64,000 nucleotides of DNA from Gemmataceae bacterium (GTDB lineage: Bacteria; Planctomycetota; Planctomycetia; Gemmatales; Gemmataceae): the NCBI GenBank assembly GCA_028288765.1, contig JAQGHQ010000063.1, forward strand, positions 1 through 64,000, given 5' to 3'. The translations under genes and the position numbers were made by a program. Shown here one piece after another: positions 51,593-60,569 of the stretch. The notes below the pieces were generated by a model, which searched no databases, was not told the DNA's origin, and was given only the letters and a program-made list of their open reading frames with translations. Position 1 is the first letter of the stretch. Each line of letters opens with the position of its first letter.

Positions 51593-51916
51593 GGCCTGTC
51601 CTCCCGCTGAGGGGCGCGAGAGCTTCGCACAACGGACCCGGAGCGGGGTCGGACCCGTTTTAGTGGTAGAAGTTAGCTCTCAGCGGCGGAAAATAAAAGC
51701 CCGAAACCCTGTAGAACCTCAAATATCCTGTCGTCGTTTCCATCCCAGCTGAACTGTTGTCGCTTCTGTAAAGAGTCGGCAACATTTATCGGGGTTGGGG
51801 GTCCTGGAACTTACTCCTTCCGGCGTCCCCTCCTTGCACACGGCGGTCCGAGTCGGTCCGCTTTCCTGCTATAATGCCCAGGACTTGTGCGGACTACCAC
51901 CCGAGATCAACTCCGG

Positions 51917-54019
51917 ATGCCGTCGCCTTCATCGAACCAGCACCGCCCCCCTCAACCGGGTAGCCGTCTCTCCTTGCCGCTCTGGCACGAGCGGTTCGCG
52001 GCCCCGTTCGCGCCGACGACGGCCGCCGAGATGACCGAACGCGGCTGGGATGCGGTCGACGTCGTGTTCGTGACCGGGGACGCATACGTCGATCACCCCA
52101 GCTTCGCGATGGCGATCTTGCACCGGATCCTGGAGCAAGCCGGGTTCCGGGTTGCCATCCTGAGCCAGCCCGCCTGGCGGTCGTGTACCGCCTGGCGGCA
52201 GTTCGGTCGCCCCCGCCTGTTCTTCGCAATCAGTGCGGGGAACATGGACTCACTCATCAACCACTACACGGCGAACAAGAAGGTCCGCAACGACGACGCG
52301 TATTCGCCCGGGGGGCGGATCGGCCTGCGCCCGGACCGGGCCACGCTGGCCTATTGCCAGCGGGCGCGGGAGGCGTTCCCGGGCGTTCCCGTGATCGCCG
52401 GCGGGGTCGAGGCGTCACTCCGCCGGCTCGCCCACTACGACTACTGGAGCGATACCGTCCGCCGGTCGATCGTGCTCGACTCGAAGGCCGACGTCGTCGT
52501 GTACGGTATGGGGGAAAAGACGATTGTGGAAGTCGCCCGGCGTTTGGCGGCCGGGAAAACGGTGAAGGATTTGCGGGATTTGCGGGGTGTGACGTTTGCG
52601 CTGGGAGCTGCCGAATCCGACGAGTGGGCCGCAAGCGGCCGACCGTCCGCGTTCGAGAAGACCGAGATCATCCCGTCCTTCGAGGAGGTCAAGACGGACA
52701 AGATGGCGTTCGCGGAAGCGACCCGGCTCATCCATTCGCACACCAACCCCTTCAACGCGGCCGTCCTCGTCCAGTACCACGACCGGCAGGCGGTGGTCCA
52801 GAACCCGCCCCCGCTGCCGCTCACCGGGCCGGAGATGGATGAGGTGTACGACCTGCCCTTCACCCGCCGGCCGCATCCGTCCTACACGGAGCCGGTCCCC
52901 GCCCACGAAATGATCAAGGACTCCGTCACGATCATGCGCGGCTGCTTCGGCGGCTGTACGTTCTGCTCGATCACGGCGCACCAGGGGCGGATTATCCAGA
53001 GCCGGTCGGAGGAATCGGTGCTCAGCGAGGTCCGGAAACTGACCGCGGACCCGGAGTTCAAGGGGGTGATCAGCGACATCGGCGGGGCGACGGCGAACAT
53101 GTACCGGATGCGGTGTACGCGGCCGGAGGTGGAGGCGAAGTGCAAGCGGCTCTCGTGCGTCCACCCGGGCATTTGCAAGCTGCTCGGCACCGACCACGGC
53201 CCCCTGGTCGCGCTGATGAAAGAAGTCCGGGCACAGGACGGCGTGCGGAAGGTGGTGGTTTCGAGCGGCATCCGGATGGACCTGGCCCAGCTCTCCCCGG
53301 AGTACGTCCGCGACCTCGCCGAACACCACACCGGCGGGCGGCTGAAGGTCGCCCCGGAGCACACCAGCCCGCAAGTGTTGGAGCTGATGAAGAAGCCCCC
53401 GATCGACAACTTCGGTCGGTTCGCGACCCAGTTCCACCAGGCGTCGGCCGCCGCCGGGCGCCCGAAACAGCAGATCATCCCGTACTTCATCGCCAGCCAC
53501 CCGGGGTCCGACCTGGCCGAAATGATCGATCTCGCCCTTTACCTGAAGCGGAACGGCTACCGCCCGGACCAGGTCCAGGACTTCATCCCGGCCCCGTTCG
53601 ACATCGCGACGTGCATGTACTACACGGGGATCGACCCGTTCACGAAGAAGCCGGTCAAGGCTGCCAAGGGCATGCGGGACAGGAAGATGCAGCGCGCCTT
53701 GATGCAGTTTTTTAAGCCCGAGAACTGGTTCACCGTCCGCGAAGCACTGATCGAGGCTGGGCGGTCAGACCTGATCGGTGGGTGCGAGGGGCTCATCCCC
53801 GCTAACCCGCCGAAGGAAGCCCTGGAGGCCAAACGCAGGCAGGCGAATGAAGCCCTCAGGGGCGACCACTACCACACCGTCGCCAATCCGGCGAAGGGTG
53901 AGGAGCCCGGCGAACGGGGAGCGGAGCCACCGAAGAACAAGGGCTACCGCCCGGGGCGGAAGTCGGCGCGGCGGCAGCAGGGCAAGAAGAAAGGCGGCGG
54001 TTCAACACCGCGACCATAG
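51917..54019 (+). CDS. ygiQ: YgiQ family radical SAM protein
   Basis: MPSPSSNQHRPPQPGSRLSLPLWHERFAAPF ... MRGCFGGCTFCSITAHQGR radical SAM CxxxCxxC ... DLAEMIDLALYLKRNGYRPDQVQDFIPAPFDIATCMYYTG. Confidence 0.93.
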   Translation: MPSPSSNQHRPPQPGSRLSLPLWHERFAAPFAPTTAAEMTERGWDAVDVVFVTGDAYVDHPSFAMAILHRILEQAGFRVAILSQPAWRSCTAWRQFGRPRLFFAISAGNMDSLINHYTANKKVRNDDAYSPGGRIGLRPDRATLAYCQRAREAFPGVPVIAGGVEASLRRLAHYDYWSDTVRRSIVLDSKADVVVYGMGEKTIVEVARRLAAGKTVKDLRDLRGVTFALGAAESDEWAASGRPSAFEKTEIIPSFEEVKTDKMAFAEATRLIHSHTNPFNAAVLVQYHDRQAVVQNPPPLPLTGPEMDEVYDLPFTRRPHPSYTEPVPAHEMIKDSVTIMRGCFGGCTFCSITAHQGRIIQSRSEESVLSEVRKLTADPEFKGVISDIGGATANMYRMRCTRPEVEAKCKRLSCVHPGICKLLGTDHGPLVALMKEVRAQDGVRKVVVSSGIRMDLAQLSPEYVRDLAEHHTGGRLKVAPEHTSPQVLELMKKPPIDNFGRFATQFHQASAAAGRPKQQIIPYFIASHPGSDLAEMIDLALYLKRNGYRPDQVQDFIPAPFDIATCMYYTGIDPFTKKPVKAAKGMRDRKMQRALMQFFKPENWFTVREALIEAGRSDLIGGCEGLIPANPPKEALEAKRRQANEALRGDHYHTVANPAKGEEPGERGAEPPKNKGYRPGRKSARRQQGKKKGGGSTPRP

Positions 54020-54422
54020 CCGGTATTCAACCGCTCCGGCATCCACGTCGGGCTTGTCCCTACCCATGAGGCTCCGCCAATACTCTACGCCAAAGTGGTC
54101 GATGTGACCGACGCACACTCAGACTGCAGTTTCTGGAACTTTCTATGTTGAGCTGCCTGCCGGGTGGGCGGGGGGGACGGGCGGGCATCTTTCGGCTTCT
54201 GACCGCCCGTACCGCCGCAGACCGTGTCCTGCTCATCTAGGACCGCCGGGCATCATCCTCGGGAGTTCACGGACCGCTACTGCTCTGATGTCATGGCCGG
54301 ACATGGCAGCGGTGCAGCCCGATCAAGGACAGACGCCGTGACTGCCGGCACTGCCCGCGCTCGCGCCAGCCGACTCCGCCCGGACCACCTCTCCGGGCGG
54401 GTTGAATCAGACCCGCACGCAG

Positions 54423-56696
54423 TTACGGCTTGTCGCGCGGCGTCGGCGGACCCGCGGGTGTCATGTCCCAAACGAGCGCCGTCCCGTCTTGGCTTCCGGA
54501 GATCAGTCGCCGGCCGTCGGTGGTGAACGCCAGCCCGCCGACGTACCCCCGGTGTCCGACCAGCGTGCGGGCCTGGCGGCCGGTCGCCACCTCGAACCCG
54601 ACGATCTCACCCGTGTTGTACGACACCCACAGCGTGCGGCCGTCCGGCGACACCGCCGACGCGCCGGTGTAGCGATAAGAAACGGCTCCCGGTTCTCGCG
54701 GCGTGTCGAAGCCGCGGACGACCTTGCCCGCCGCAGGGTCGAGCAGGTTCATCTGGCCCTCGAACGTCTCCCCCTCGTTCCCGTCCGGCTGGATGATCGT
54801 CCCACCCCCACCGATCAGTACGAAGCGCCCGTCCGCGGTGAACGTGCCGGAGCGGAACGTGCCCGAGGACTCGGCCAGCCGACGCACCCGCTTGCCGGTC
54901 GCGAACTCCCACACGTCCACGACGCCCTCCGCACGGTAGCCGTACCGCAGGCCGTCGCGTTCCTTGTACCAGGAGCGGTTGGCGACGGTCACCAGCCACT
55001 TGCCGTCGGGCGAGACCGCGGCGGCCTGGCAGTGGTTCTCGCCCTCCTCCGGGTTCGGTGCCGCTTTCGTGCCCGGCTTCGGCAGGTCGATGGTGCGGGC
55101 GACCTTCAGGGCGGGCCACTCCCAGATCGTCACCTTCGGCCCGGCCGCGGCGACGATGTGCTTCCCGTCCGGGGTGAAGGACAGGGTCTCGCACTTCGCG
55201 TCGGCCGGCAGGTTCGCGGGCGTCGTCTCGCGGCCGGTGGCGAAGTCCCACGTCCGCAACCCGCCGTCGTCGGTCGCCGCCAGCACGACCTTTCCGTCCG
55301 GGCTGAGCGCCATCCCGCGGACGCCGCCCGGCACCGCGACCGAGCGGCGCTCCTCGCCCGTCGCCACGTCCCACCAGCGGATGGTGTTGTCCCACCCCGA
55401 AGTGACGGCTTGCTTGCCGTCCGGGGTGAGGGCGACGTTCCCGACGATGTACTTGTGGCCGGGCAGCGGGCAGGCGTCGGCCCCGGTCGCCGCGTCCCAC
55501 AGCCGGATCTGCCCGTCCTGCCCCGCCGAGGCGACCAGCTTCCCGTCCGGCGACACGGCGAGCGCTTCCACCCAGTCGTGGGACGCGAACGTGTGGAGCA
55601 GCTTCCCGGTCGCCACGTCCCACAGCTTGGCGGTGTTGTCCCACCCGCCGGTCGCCAGCGTCTTGCCGCCGGGACCGAAGGCGACGGCGTACGTCCCGTG
55701 GCCCCCGTTCGGTTTCTTGCTGACGTGCCCGGTGGCGAGCTTCCGCTCCTTGCCGGTCGCCAGATCCCACAGGCTCGTGTCGCCGCCCTCCAGCCCGATC
55801 GCCAGGGTCGTGTCCGAGACGGCGACCGCCGGCCGCGCCCCGTTGGCCGCCGGCCGCGGGGTCTTGAACCGGACCCTCTCCCGGCTGGTCCGCACGTCCC
55901 ACACGGTCACGAGTTGCTCGCCCTCCCACTTGTCGTCGCCCAGGTACTTCGCCGGGGTGATGACGACGAGGGTCTTCGCGTCCGGGGTGAAGCGGACCTC
56001 CCCGCAGTTGCCGGGGTGGATGACGCCGCCCTTGAGCGGCTTGAGCGTGTCCGACCGGACGCCGGTCTTGAACTCCCAGAACTGCACCGGACGGTCCCCG
56101 TCCAACTGCCCCGCCCTGCCGACGGCCAGGATCTTTCCGTCCGGGCTGACGGCGAAGCACGCGTCGTACTCGTTGTCCTGTACCGGCGGGTCGGCGGGAA
56201 CGGAACCCACCTTGATGCCTTTCTGGGGTTGCGGCCGCGGCCCTTGCGGTTTCTCGGCCTTCTCGTCGGTGAACTCCCAGACGAGTGGGGCGCGGCCTTC
56301 GCCCGAACTCGTCAGCGCGATACCCCGGCCGTCGGGCAGCCACGCGAGCGGCCTGACCACCCCCGGCCGCTCGACGCGGCGCAGCGCGCGGCCGGTCTTG
56401 GTGTCCCAGACGGTGAGTTCGTCGTCGTAAGAGTCCCCGCTGTACGACGCGAGCCTCGTCCCGTCCGGCGAGAACGCCAGGCGCATCACGGACCCGGCGG
56501 TTCGCAGGCGGACGCTGCCGAGCCGGGCGACCGCGGACGGCGGCAGCGCCTCGCTCGGAGCGCCGGCGTCGGCCTTCGCGTCCGCGTCCTTCGGCTTCGG
56601 TTCGGTCTTCACCGGCGGCTCCTGTGGTTTCGCTGACGCCGCGGCGCTGGCCTGCGGGTCGTCTCCGATCCCGCCCATCGCGGTGCGGTAAGTCAC
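54423..56696 (-). CDS. WD40-repeat protein; GTG start overlaps the upstream ECF stop, or this is the frameshifted C-terminal half of an ECF-WD40 fusion
   Basis: Many WD40 blades (LAFSPDGTRLASYSGDSYDDELTVWDTKTGRALR; LAVSPDGKLVASAGQDGQIRLWDAATG ...). GTGA overlap at 56693-56696. Confidence 0.85.
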   Translation of the reverse strand: MTYRTAMGGIGDDPQASAAASAKPQEPPVKTEPKPKDADAKADAGAPSEALPPSAVARLGSVRLRTAGSVMRLAFSPDGTRLASYSGDSYDDELTVWDTKTGRALRRVERPGVVRPLAWLPDGRGIALTSSGEGRAPLVWEFTDEKAEKPQGPRPQPQKGIKVGSVPADPPVQDNEYDACFAVSPDGKILAVGRAGQLDGDRPVQFWEFKTGVRSDTLKPLKGGVIHPGNCGEVRFTPDAKTLVVITPAKYLGDDKWEGEQLVTVWDVRTSRERVRFKTPRPAANGARPAVAVSDTTLAIGLEGGDTSLWDLATGKERKLATGHVSKKPNGGHGTYAVAFGPGGKTLATGGWDNTAKLWDVATGKLLHTFASHDWVEALAVSPDGKLVASAGQDGQIRLWDAATGADACPLPGHKYIVGNVALTPDGKQAVTSGWDNTIRWWDVATGEERRSVAVPGGVRGMALSPDGKVVLAATDDGGLRTWDFATGRETTPANLPADAKCETLSFTPDGKHIVAAAGPKVTIWEWPALKVARTIDLPKPGTKAAPNPEEGENHCQAAAVSPDGKWLVTVANRSWYKERDGLRYGYRAEGVVDVWEFATGKRVRRLAESSGTFRSGTFTADGRFVLIGGGGTIIQPDGNEGETFEGQMNLLDPAAGKVVRGFDTPREPGAVSYRYTGASAVSPDGRTLWVSYNTGEIVGFEVATGRQARTLVGHRGYVGGLAFTTDGRRLISGSQDGTALVWDMTPAGPPTPRDKP

Positions 56697-57442
56697 CGCG
56701 CCGACACCGCCGACGCCAACAGTAGAACGGCGGCGACCACCTTGAACTTCTGAATCGTCATGGCGTGGACCACTCCGTTGGAAAGGGAGAGGGCGGCCGG
56801 GGTGGCGGCCCTCCCCGCGGCAAGCAGGGCTGCCGGGGTTTGGTTCGCGACGGTGGCCGCGAGCAGAACCCCGCCGAGTTCGATCCCCCTGCGGCCCAGC
56901 CGCGATCGCAGCGTCTCGCGGGCACGCTCCAGGCACCCCTTCACCTGCCCCTCCGACCACCCCAGTTGTGCGGCGGCCTCGTCCCGCGACCGTCCTTCGA
57001 GGCAGCACACGATCAGCACCGCCCGGTATCGCTCCGGCAACCGGGCCAGTTCCTCGTCGAGCGTCGCCAGCCCCTCGCGGAGCGTCACGTCGTCCGCCGG
57101 GGTTTCGGCGGGGCGGGCGGACGATGCCTCGACCGCGGCCCGGCGACGCCCGCCGCGGCGGGCGTTGGCCGCGACACGCCGCGCGACCTCGTGCAGCCAC
57201 GCCGGGAGGGAAGCCCGAACCGACCCGGCCTTGCGGGCGAGGGTGAGGAACACGGCCTGGAACACGTCCTCGGCGTCTCGACCCGCGAGCCGCCGGCAGG
57301 CAGCCATTACCCCGCCGCCGTACCTCCGGACGATGGCCGCGAACGCCTCCTCGTCCCGGTCGCTGGCGTAGCGGTCCAGCAACTCACGATCCGGCGCTGC
57401 CTCGGAAGCAGTCGCGCGGATGTATCGCAGCAACTGGCTCAT
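56693..57442 (-). CDS. ECF-type sigma-70 factor with C-terminal TM segment
   Basis: MSQLLRYIRATASEAAPDRELLDRYASDRDEEAFAAIVRRYGGGVMAACRRL ... DVFQAVFLTLARKAGSVRASLPAWLHEVARRVA ... LPERYRAVLIVCCLEGRSRDEAAAQLGWSEGQVKGCLERARETL. Confidence 0.9.
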   Translation of the reverse strand: MSQLLRYIRATASEAAPDRELLDRYASDRDEEAFAAIVRRYGGGVMAACRRLAGRDAEDVFQAVFLTLARKAGSVRASLPAWLHEVARRVAANARRGGRRRAAVEASSARPAETPADDVTLREGLATLDEELARLPERYRAVLIVCCLEGRSRDEAAAQLGWSEGQVKGCLERARETLRSRLGRRGIELGGVLLAATVANQTPAALLAAGRAATPAALSLSNGVVHAMTIQKFKVVAAVLLLASAVSAR

Positions 57443-57793
57443 CGGCCCTCCCCTGTGACCTCTATATGTCCGCGGCCAGCGGTTCGGCACGGCCGGATAG
57501 AAATAGAAAGGAAAAGGGTCGGGAAGACCCCGGCCCGGGCACCGCGGTTTCACCCGACGCCACTTCGGCCACTTCTCGATCCCCGCGGTGAACGCCTTGA
57601 CCATCTTCCGGTGGCCCCGGAGCTTAGGGAGGCAGTGCGGTATAATCTACCAACCGACCCCGTCCAATTTCTTGGAATTACCCGGGTGGCGACCTTTCTG
57701 CCTGGTAGTTCATCTCCCGCTGTCTGCCTTACGTCTTGAATATCGCTCGACGACATCCCGTTCGGGTAGCCATATCTACAGCGCGCGGGGTGA

Positions 57794-58150
57794 GGGGCTC
57801 CGGTACGCCAGGACGGGTTCCCTGTCCGCCGCGGCACCGTCGTGCAACTCGCCGGGCACTCGGCGCTCTTGTGGTCCCACGGCTCTACGCCGGCCCTGGA
57901 CGGACGGAAGACGTACTATCAGGGCAAGCGGCGGATACCGGCACCGCTCGTCGTCAGTCGGCACCTGGGCGAGACGCCGCTCGCCACTGTCGCCGACGAG
58001 ATTCTGGGGCTCACGAAGATGAACTGGAACACGTTCGACATGTACACGAAACTCCCCGCTACCGTTGCCACATCGAACGAGATCGCCCGGATCGGCTCGC
58101 TCCTCGACCGATTCACCGAGGCGTCCTACGACTACCGGCTGTTCATGTAG
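57794..58150 (+). pseudogene. 5'-truncated fragment resembling the C-terminal PIWI region of a prokaryotic Argonaute
   Basis: In-frame translation GAPVRQDGFPVRRGTVVQLAGHSALLWSHGSTPALDGRKTYYQGKRRIPAPLVVSRHLGETPLATVADEILGLTKMNWNTFDMYTKLPATVATSNEIARIGSLLDRFTEASYDYRLFM*, preceded by an in-frame TGA; the LTKMNWN..LPxT block resembles pAgo C-termini. Confidence 0.6.
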
Positions 58151-58423
58151 CGACCTACACTGGAGAATTCCGACGCCATTGTGCGTCATAACATTTCTCT
58201 GTCATTTGGACGATCAGGACTTCTTTCCGGCCCCTACGTCATGACACTCCGAGCGCCTCCGTTGCGTGCGTCGGTCCGACACGCCGAAGTATTCTCGCGC
58301 TGGGGGCGAGCGGAGAACCGCTACCTGTTGACTGACTGGGGTGTAGAATGTGTGGATGGCGTTCAGTGGCTGCCCAGGCTTCGGCTCTGACCGCGAGGTC
58401 TGCCCTTCATGCGTGCTGACCCT

Positions 58424-58830
58424 GACATCGCGACGTGCATGTACTACACGGGGATCGACCCGTTCACGAAGAAGCCGGTCAAGACCGCGAGGAGCTTGCG
58501 CGACCGGAAACTGCAGCGGGCGCTGATGCAGTTCTTCAAGCCGGAGAACTACTTCGAGGTGCGGGAGGCCCTGGTCCGGGCCGGCCGGGCGGACCTGATC
58601 GGGGGCTGCGACGGGCTCATCCCCGCGAACCCGCCGCGGGAGGCGATCGAGGCCCGGCGGCGGCAGGCCAACCAGACGGTCCAGGAGGACCACTACCACA
58701 CGGTGGTGAATCCGGCGAAGGGGGAGAAACCCGGTGTGCGCCGGGTCGAGCCGGCAAAGGGTTATCGTTCCGGGCGGAAGTCGGTGGGGAGGCGGCAGGG
58801 AAAAAGAAGGACGGCGGATCAGTGGCGTGA
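58424..58830 (+). pseudogene. Second copy of the ygiQ 3' end (frameshifted tail)
   Basis: DIATCMYYTGIDPFTKKPVKTARSLRDRKLQRALMQFFKPENYFEVREALVRAGRADLIGGCDGLIPANPPREAIEARRRQANQ...; first 60 bp identical to 53600-53659. Confidence 0.88.
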
Positions 58831-58875
58831 TCATGGGCGGGCCGCACCTGCCCCAGGGTGAGGAGAGCCAGTGTG

Positions 58876-59631
58876 ATGGCAGACTTCACTCCGACCCAAG
58901 GCCGATATCTGGCGTTTATCCACGCCTACATCGATCGGCATGGCTACCCACCCGCCGAATCCGAAATCGCTACGGCCATGTGCGTTTCGCCGCCGTCGGT
59001 GAATCAGATAGTGAAGATGTTGGAAAAGAAAGGACTGATTCTCCGCCATCCGGGACAGCCCCGCTCGCTCCAAATCCTGGTCCCGGAAGACGAGATTCCG
59101 GCGTGGAATCAGCGCAGGTCGGCGAAGAGTCCCGTGCGTCCCGGTAACCAACCGAGGCGCGTTGCCGCGACTCCGGCGGCACCTCCGGCGAACCTGTACG
59201 TCTTATCGGTCTTCCTGACGGCCGGGCCTGTCAGTGAGAAGTTCGCCAACAAGGAGATTCGCCGCGACATTGAAATCCGTGGCGACCAGACGCTCGAACA
59301 ACTGCACCAGGCCATCTTCGAGGCGTTCGACCGGTCTGATGAGCACCTTTATGAATTCCAGTTCGGCAAGCGTCCGTTCGATCCCGACGGACCCAACTAC
59401 GGCGTTCCCGATCTGCAGAAAAGCAAGAAGGGGCACGGAGACGCGCGCGAGACGACACTGGACGCCCTCGATCTTAAGCCGAATCGCGTCTTCGGTTACC
59501 TGTTCGACTTCGGCGACGAATGGTTTCATCAGGTCCAGGTGGAGCGGATCGGGCAAGCCATTCCGACCGTGACCTACCCGCGAGTCATCAAGCGGGTGGG
59601 CAAGTCTCCGCCGCAGTATGCCGAAGAATAG
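58876..59631 (+). CDS. LexA-type winged-helix DNA-binding domain fused to a plasmid pRiA4b ORF-3-like domain
   Basis: MADFTPTQGRYLAFIHAYIDRHGYPPAESEIATAMCVSPPSVNQIVKMLEKKGLI then NLYVLSVFLTAGPVSEKFANKEIRRDIEIRGDQTLEQLHQAIFEAFDRSDEHLYEFQFG...GYLFDFGDEWFHQVQVERI. Confidence 0.82.
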   Translation: MADFTPTQGRYLAFIHAYIDRHGYPPAESEIATAMCVSPPSVNQIVKMLEKKGLILRHPGQPRSLQILVPEDEIPAWNQRRSAKSPVRPGNQPRRVAATPAAPPANLYVLSVFLTAGPVSEKFANKEIRRDIEIRGDQTLEQLHQAIFEAFDRSDEHLYEFQFGKRPFDPDGPNYGVPDLQKSKKGHGDARETTLDALDLKPNRVFGYLFDFGDEWFHQVQVERIGQAIPTVTYPRVIKRVGKSPPQYAEE

Positions 59632-59824
59632 GTGCGAACGACGTCGAACTCCCTGACGAAACGCGACCCAGACCCCTCCGTCGAGCGGCGCGACCGCGAT
59701 CGGACAAGCAACATTGCCGGCGCGACGCGTACGATCGCGGACTCGCTGGGATTGCCCGCGGACCGATTGGTAACGGCCGATGGGGATCTCGAAACGATAG
59801 AATTGCTTCATGCGGAGGGCCCGT

Positions 59825-60050
59825 GACACCGCGACGTGCGCGTACTACACGGGGATCGACCCGTTCACGAAGAAGCCGGTCAAGACCGCGGGCCGACCAC
59901 TACCACGCGGTCGCGAACCCGGCGGAAGGCGAATCGGCAGGTAAGCGGACGACCCCGGCGCTGACGAAGAACACGGAATACCGCCCCGGCCGAAAAACCA
60001 AGGTCCGCCGCCAGAAACCCGGCCGCGGGCCGAAGGGGCCAGTCCAGTAG
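59825..60050 (+). pseudogene. Third, internally deleted copy of the ygiQ 3' end
   Basis: GACACCGCGACGTGCGCGTACTACACGGGGATCGACCCGTTCACGAAGAAGCCGGTCAAG then a jump to DHYHAVANPAEGE...NTEYRPGRKTKVRRQK. Confidence 0.85.
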
Positions 60051-60076
60051 TTCCGGCACTCCCGGAGGTAATCACA

Positions 60077-60553
60077 ATGGCCGACGACCGTCACCCGCAG
60101 TGCGTCCTGGTCGCCCCGGAGATGACGACCGCCCGTGCCCTTGCCGAGTGGCTCACCGACAAGGGGTTCCCGGCCGAGGTCGTGACCCCCGGGCCGGTCG
60201 CAACCCCGGGCGACTCGCTCGGGTTGTCGGAAGAAACCTTCACCGCCCTGGAAATCCGGGTGGCGGACCCGGAGCACGTCGGGCCCGCGCGGACCAAGAT
60301 CGCCGAGCAGAAGGAAGCCCTCGAAGCGCTAGTGATTCAGGTGCTGAAGCGGAAGCGGGCCGATCGGACGGGGACGGTGACGGCGGTGTGCGAGGACTGC
60401 GGGAAGCCGTCAGACTGGCCGGCCACGGAGATGGGCACCACCCAGATCTGCCCGCACTGCGACAGTTACATGGATGTGCCCGACCCCGAGGACGACTGGG
60501 GCGACATCGACTTCTCGGGGGAAGAACCCGAGACGGAATCGCAGGACAAATAG
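60077..60553 (+). CDS. Hypothetical protein with zinc-ribbon-like C-terminus (DUF2007-like N-terminus)
   Basis: MADDRHPQCVLVAPEMTTARALAEWLTDKGFPAEVVTP ... CEDCGKPSDWPATEMGTTQICPHCDSYMDV. Confidence 0.75.
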   Translation: MADDRHPQCVLVAPEMTTARALAEWLTDKGFPAEVVTPGPVATPGDSLGLSEETFTALEIRVADPEHVGPARTKIAEQKEALEALVIQVLKRKRADRTGTVTAVCEDCGKPSDWPATEMGTTQICPHCDSYMDVPDPEDDWGDIDFSGEEPETESQDK

Positions 60554-60569
60554 GTGCCGGACGAACCGC

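Noticed and set aside
54964-56430. 488-aa + strand ORF opposite the WD40 gene
   Set aside because: Antisense shadow of repetitive WD40 coding DNA.
58181-58390. 69-aa ORF between the PIWI-like fragment and ygiQ copy 2
   Set aside because: No recognisable domain; probably noncoding debris at the recombination junction.
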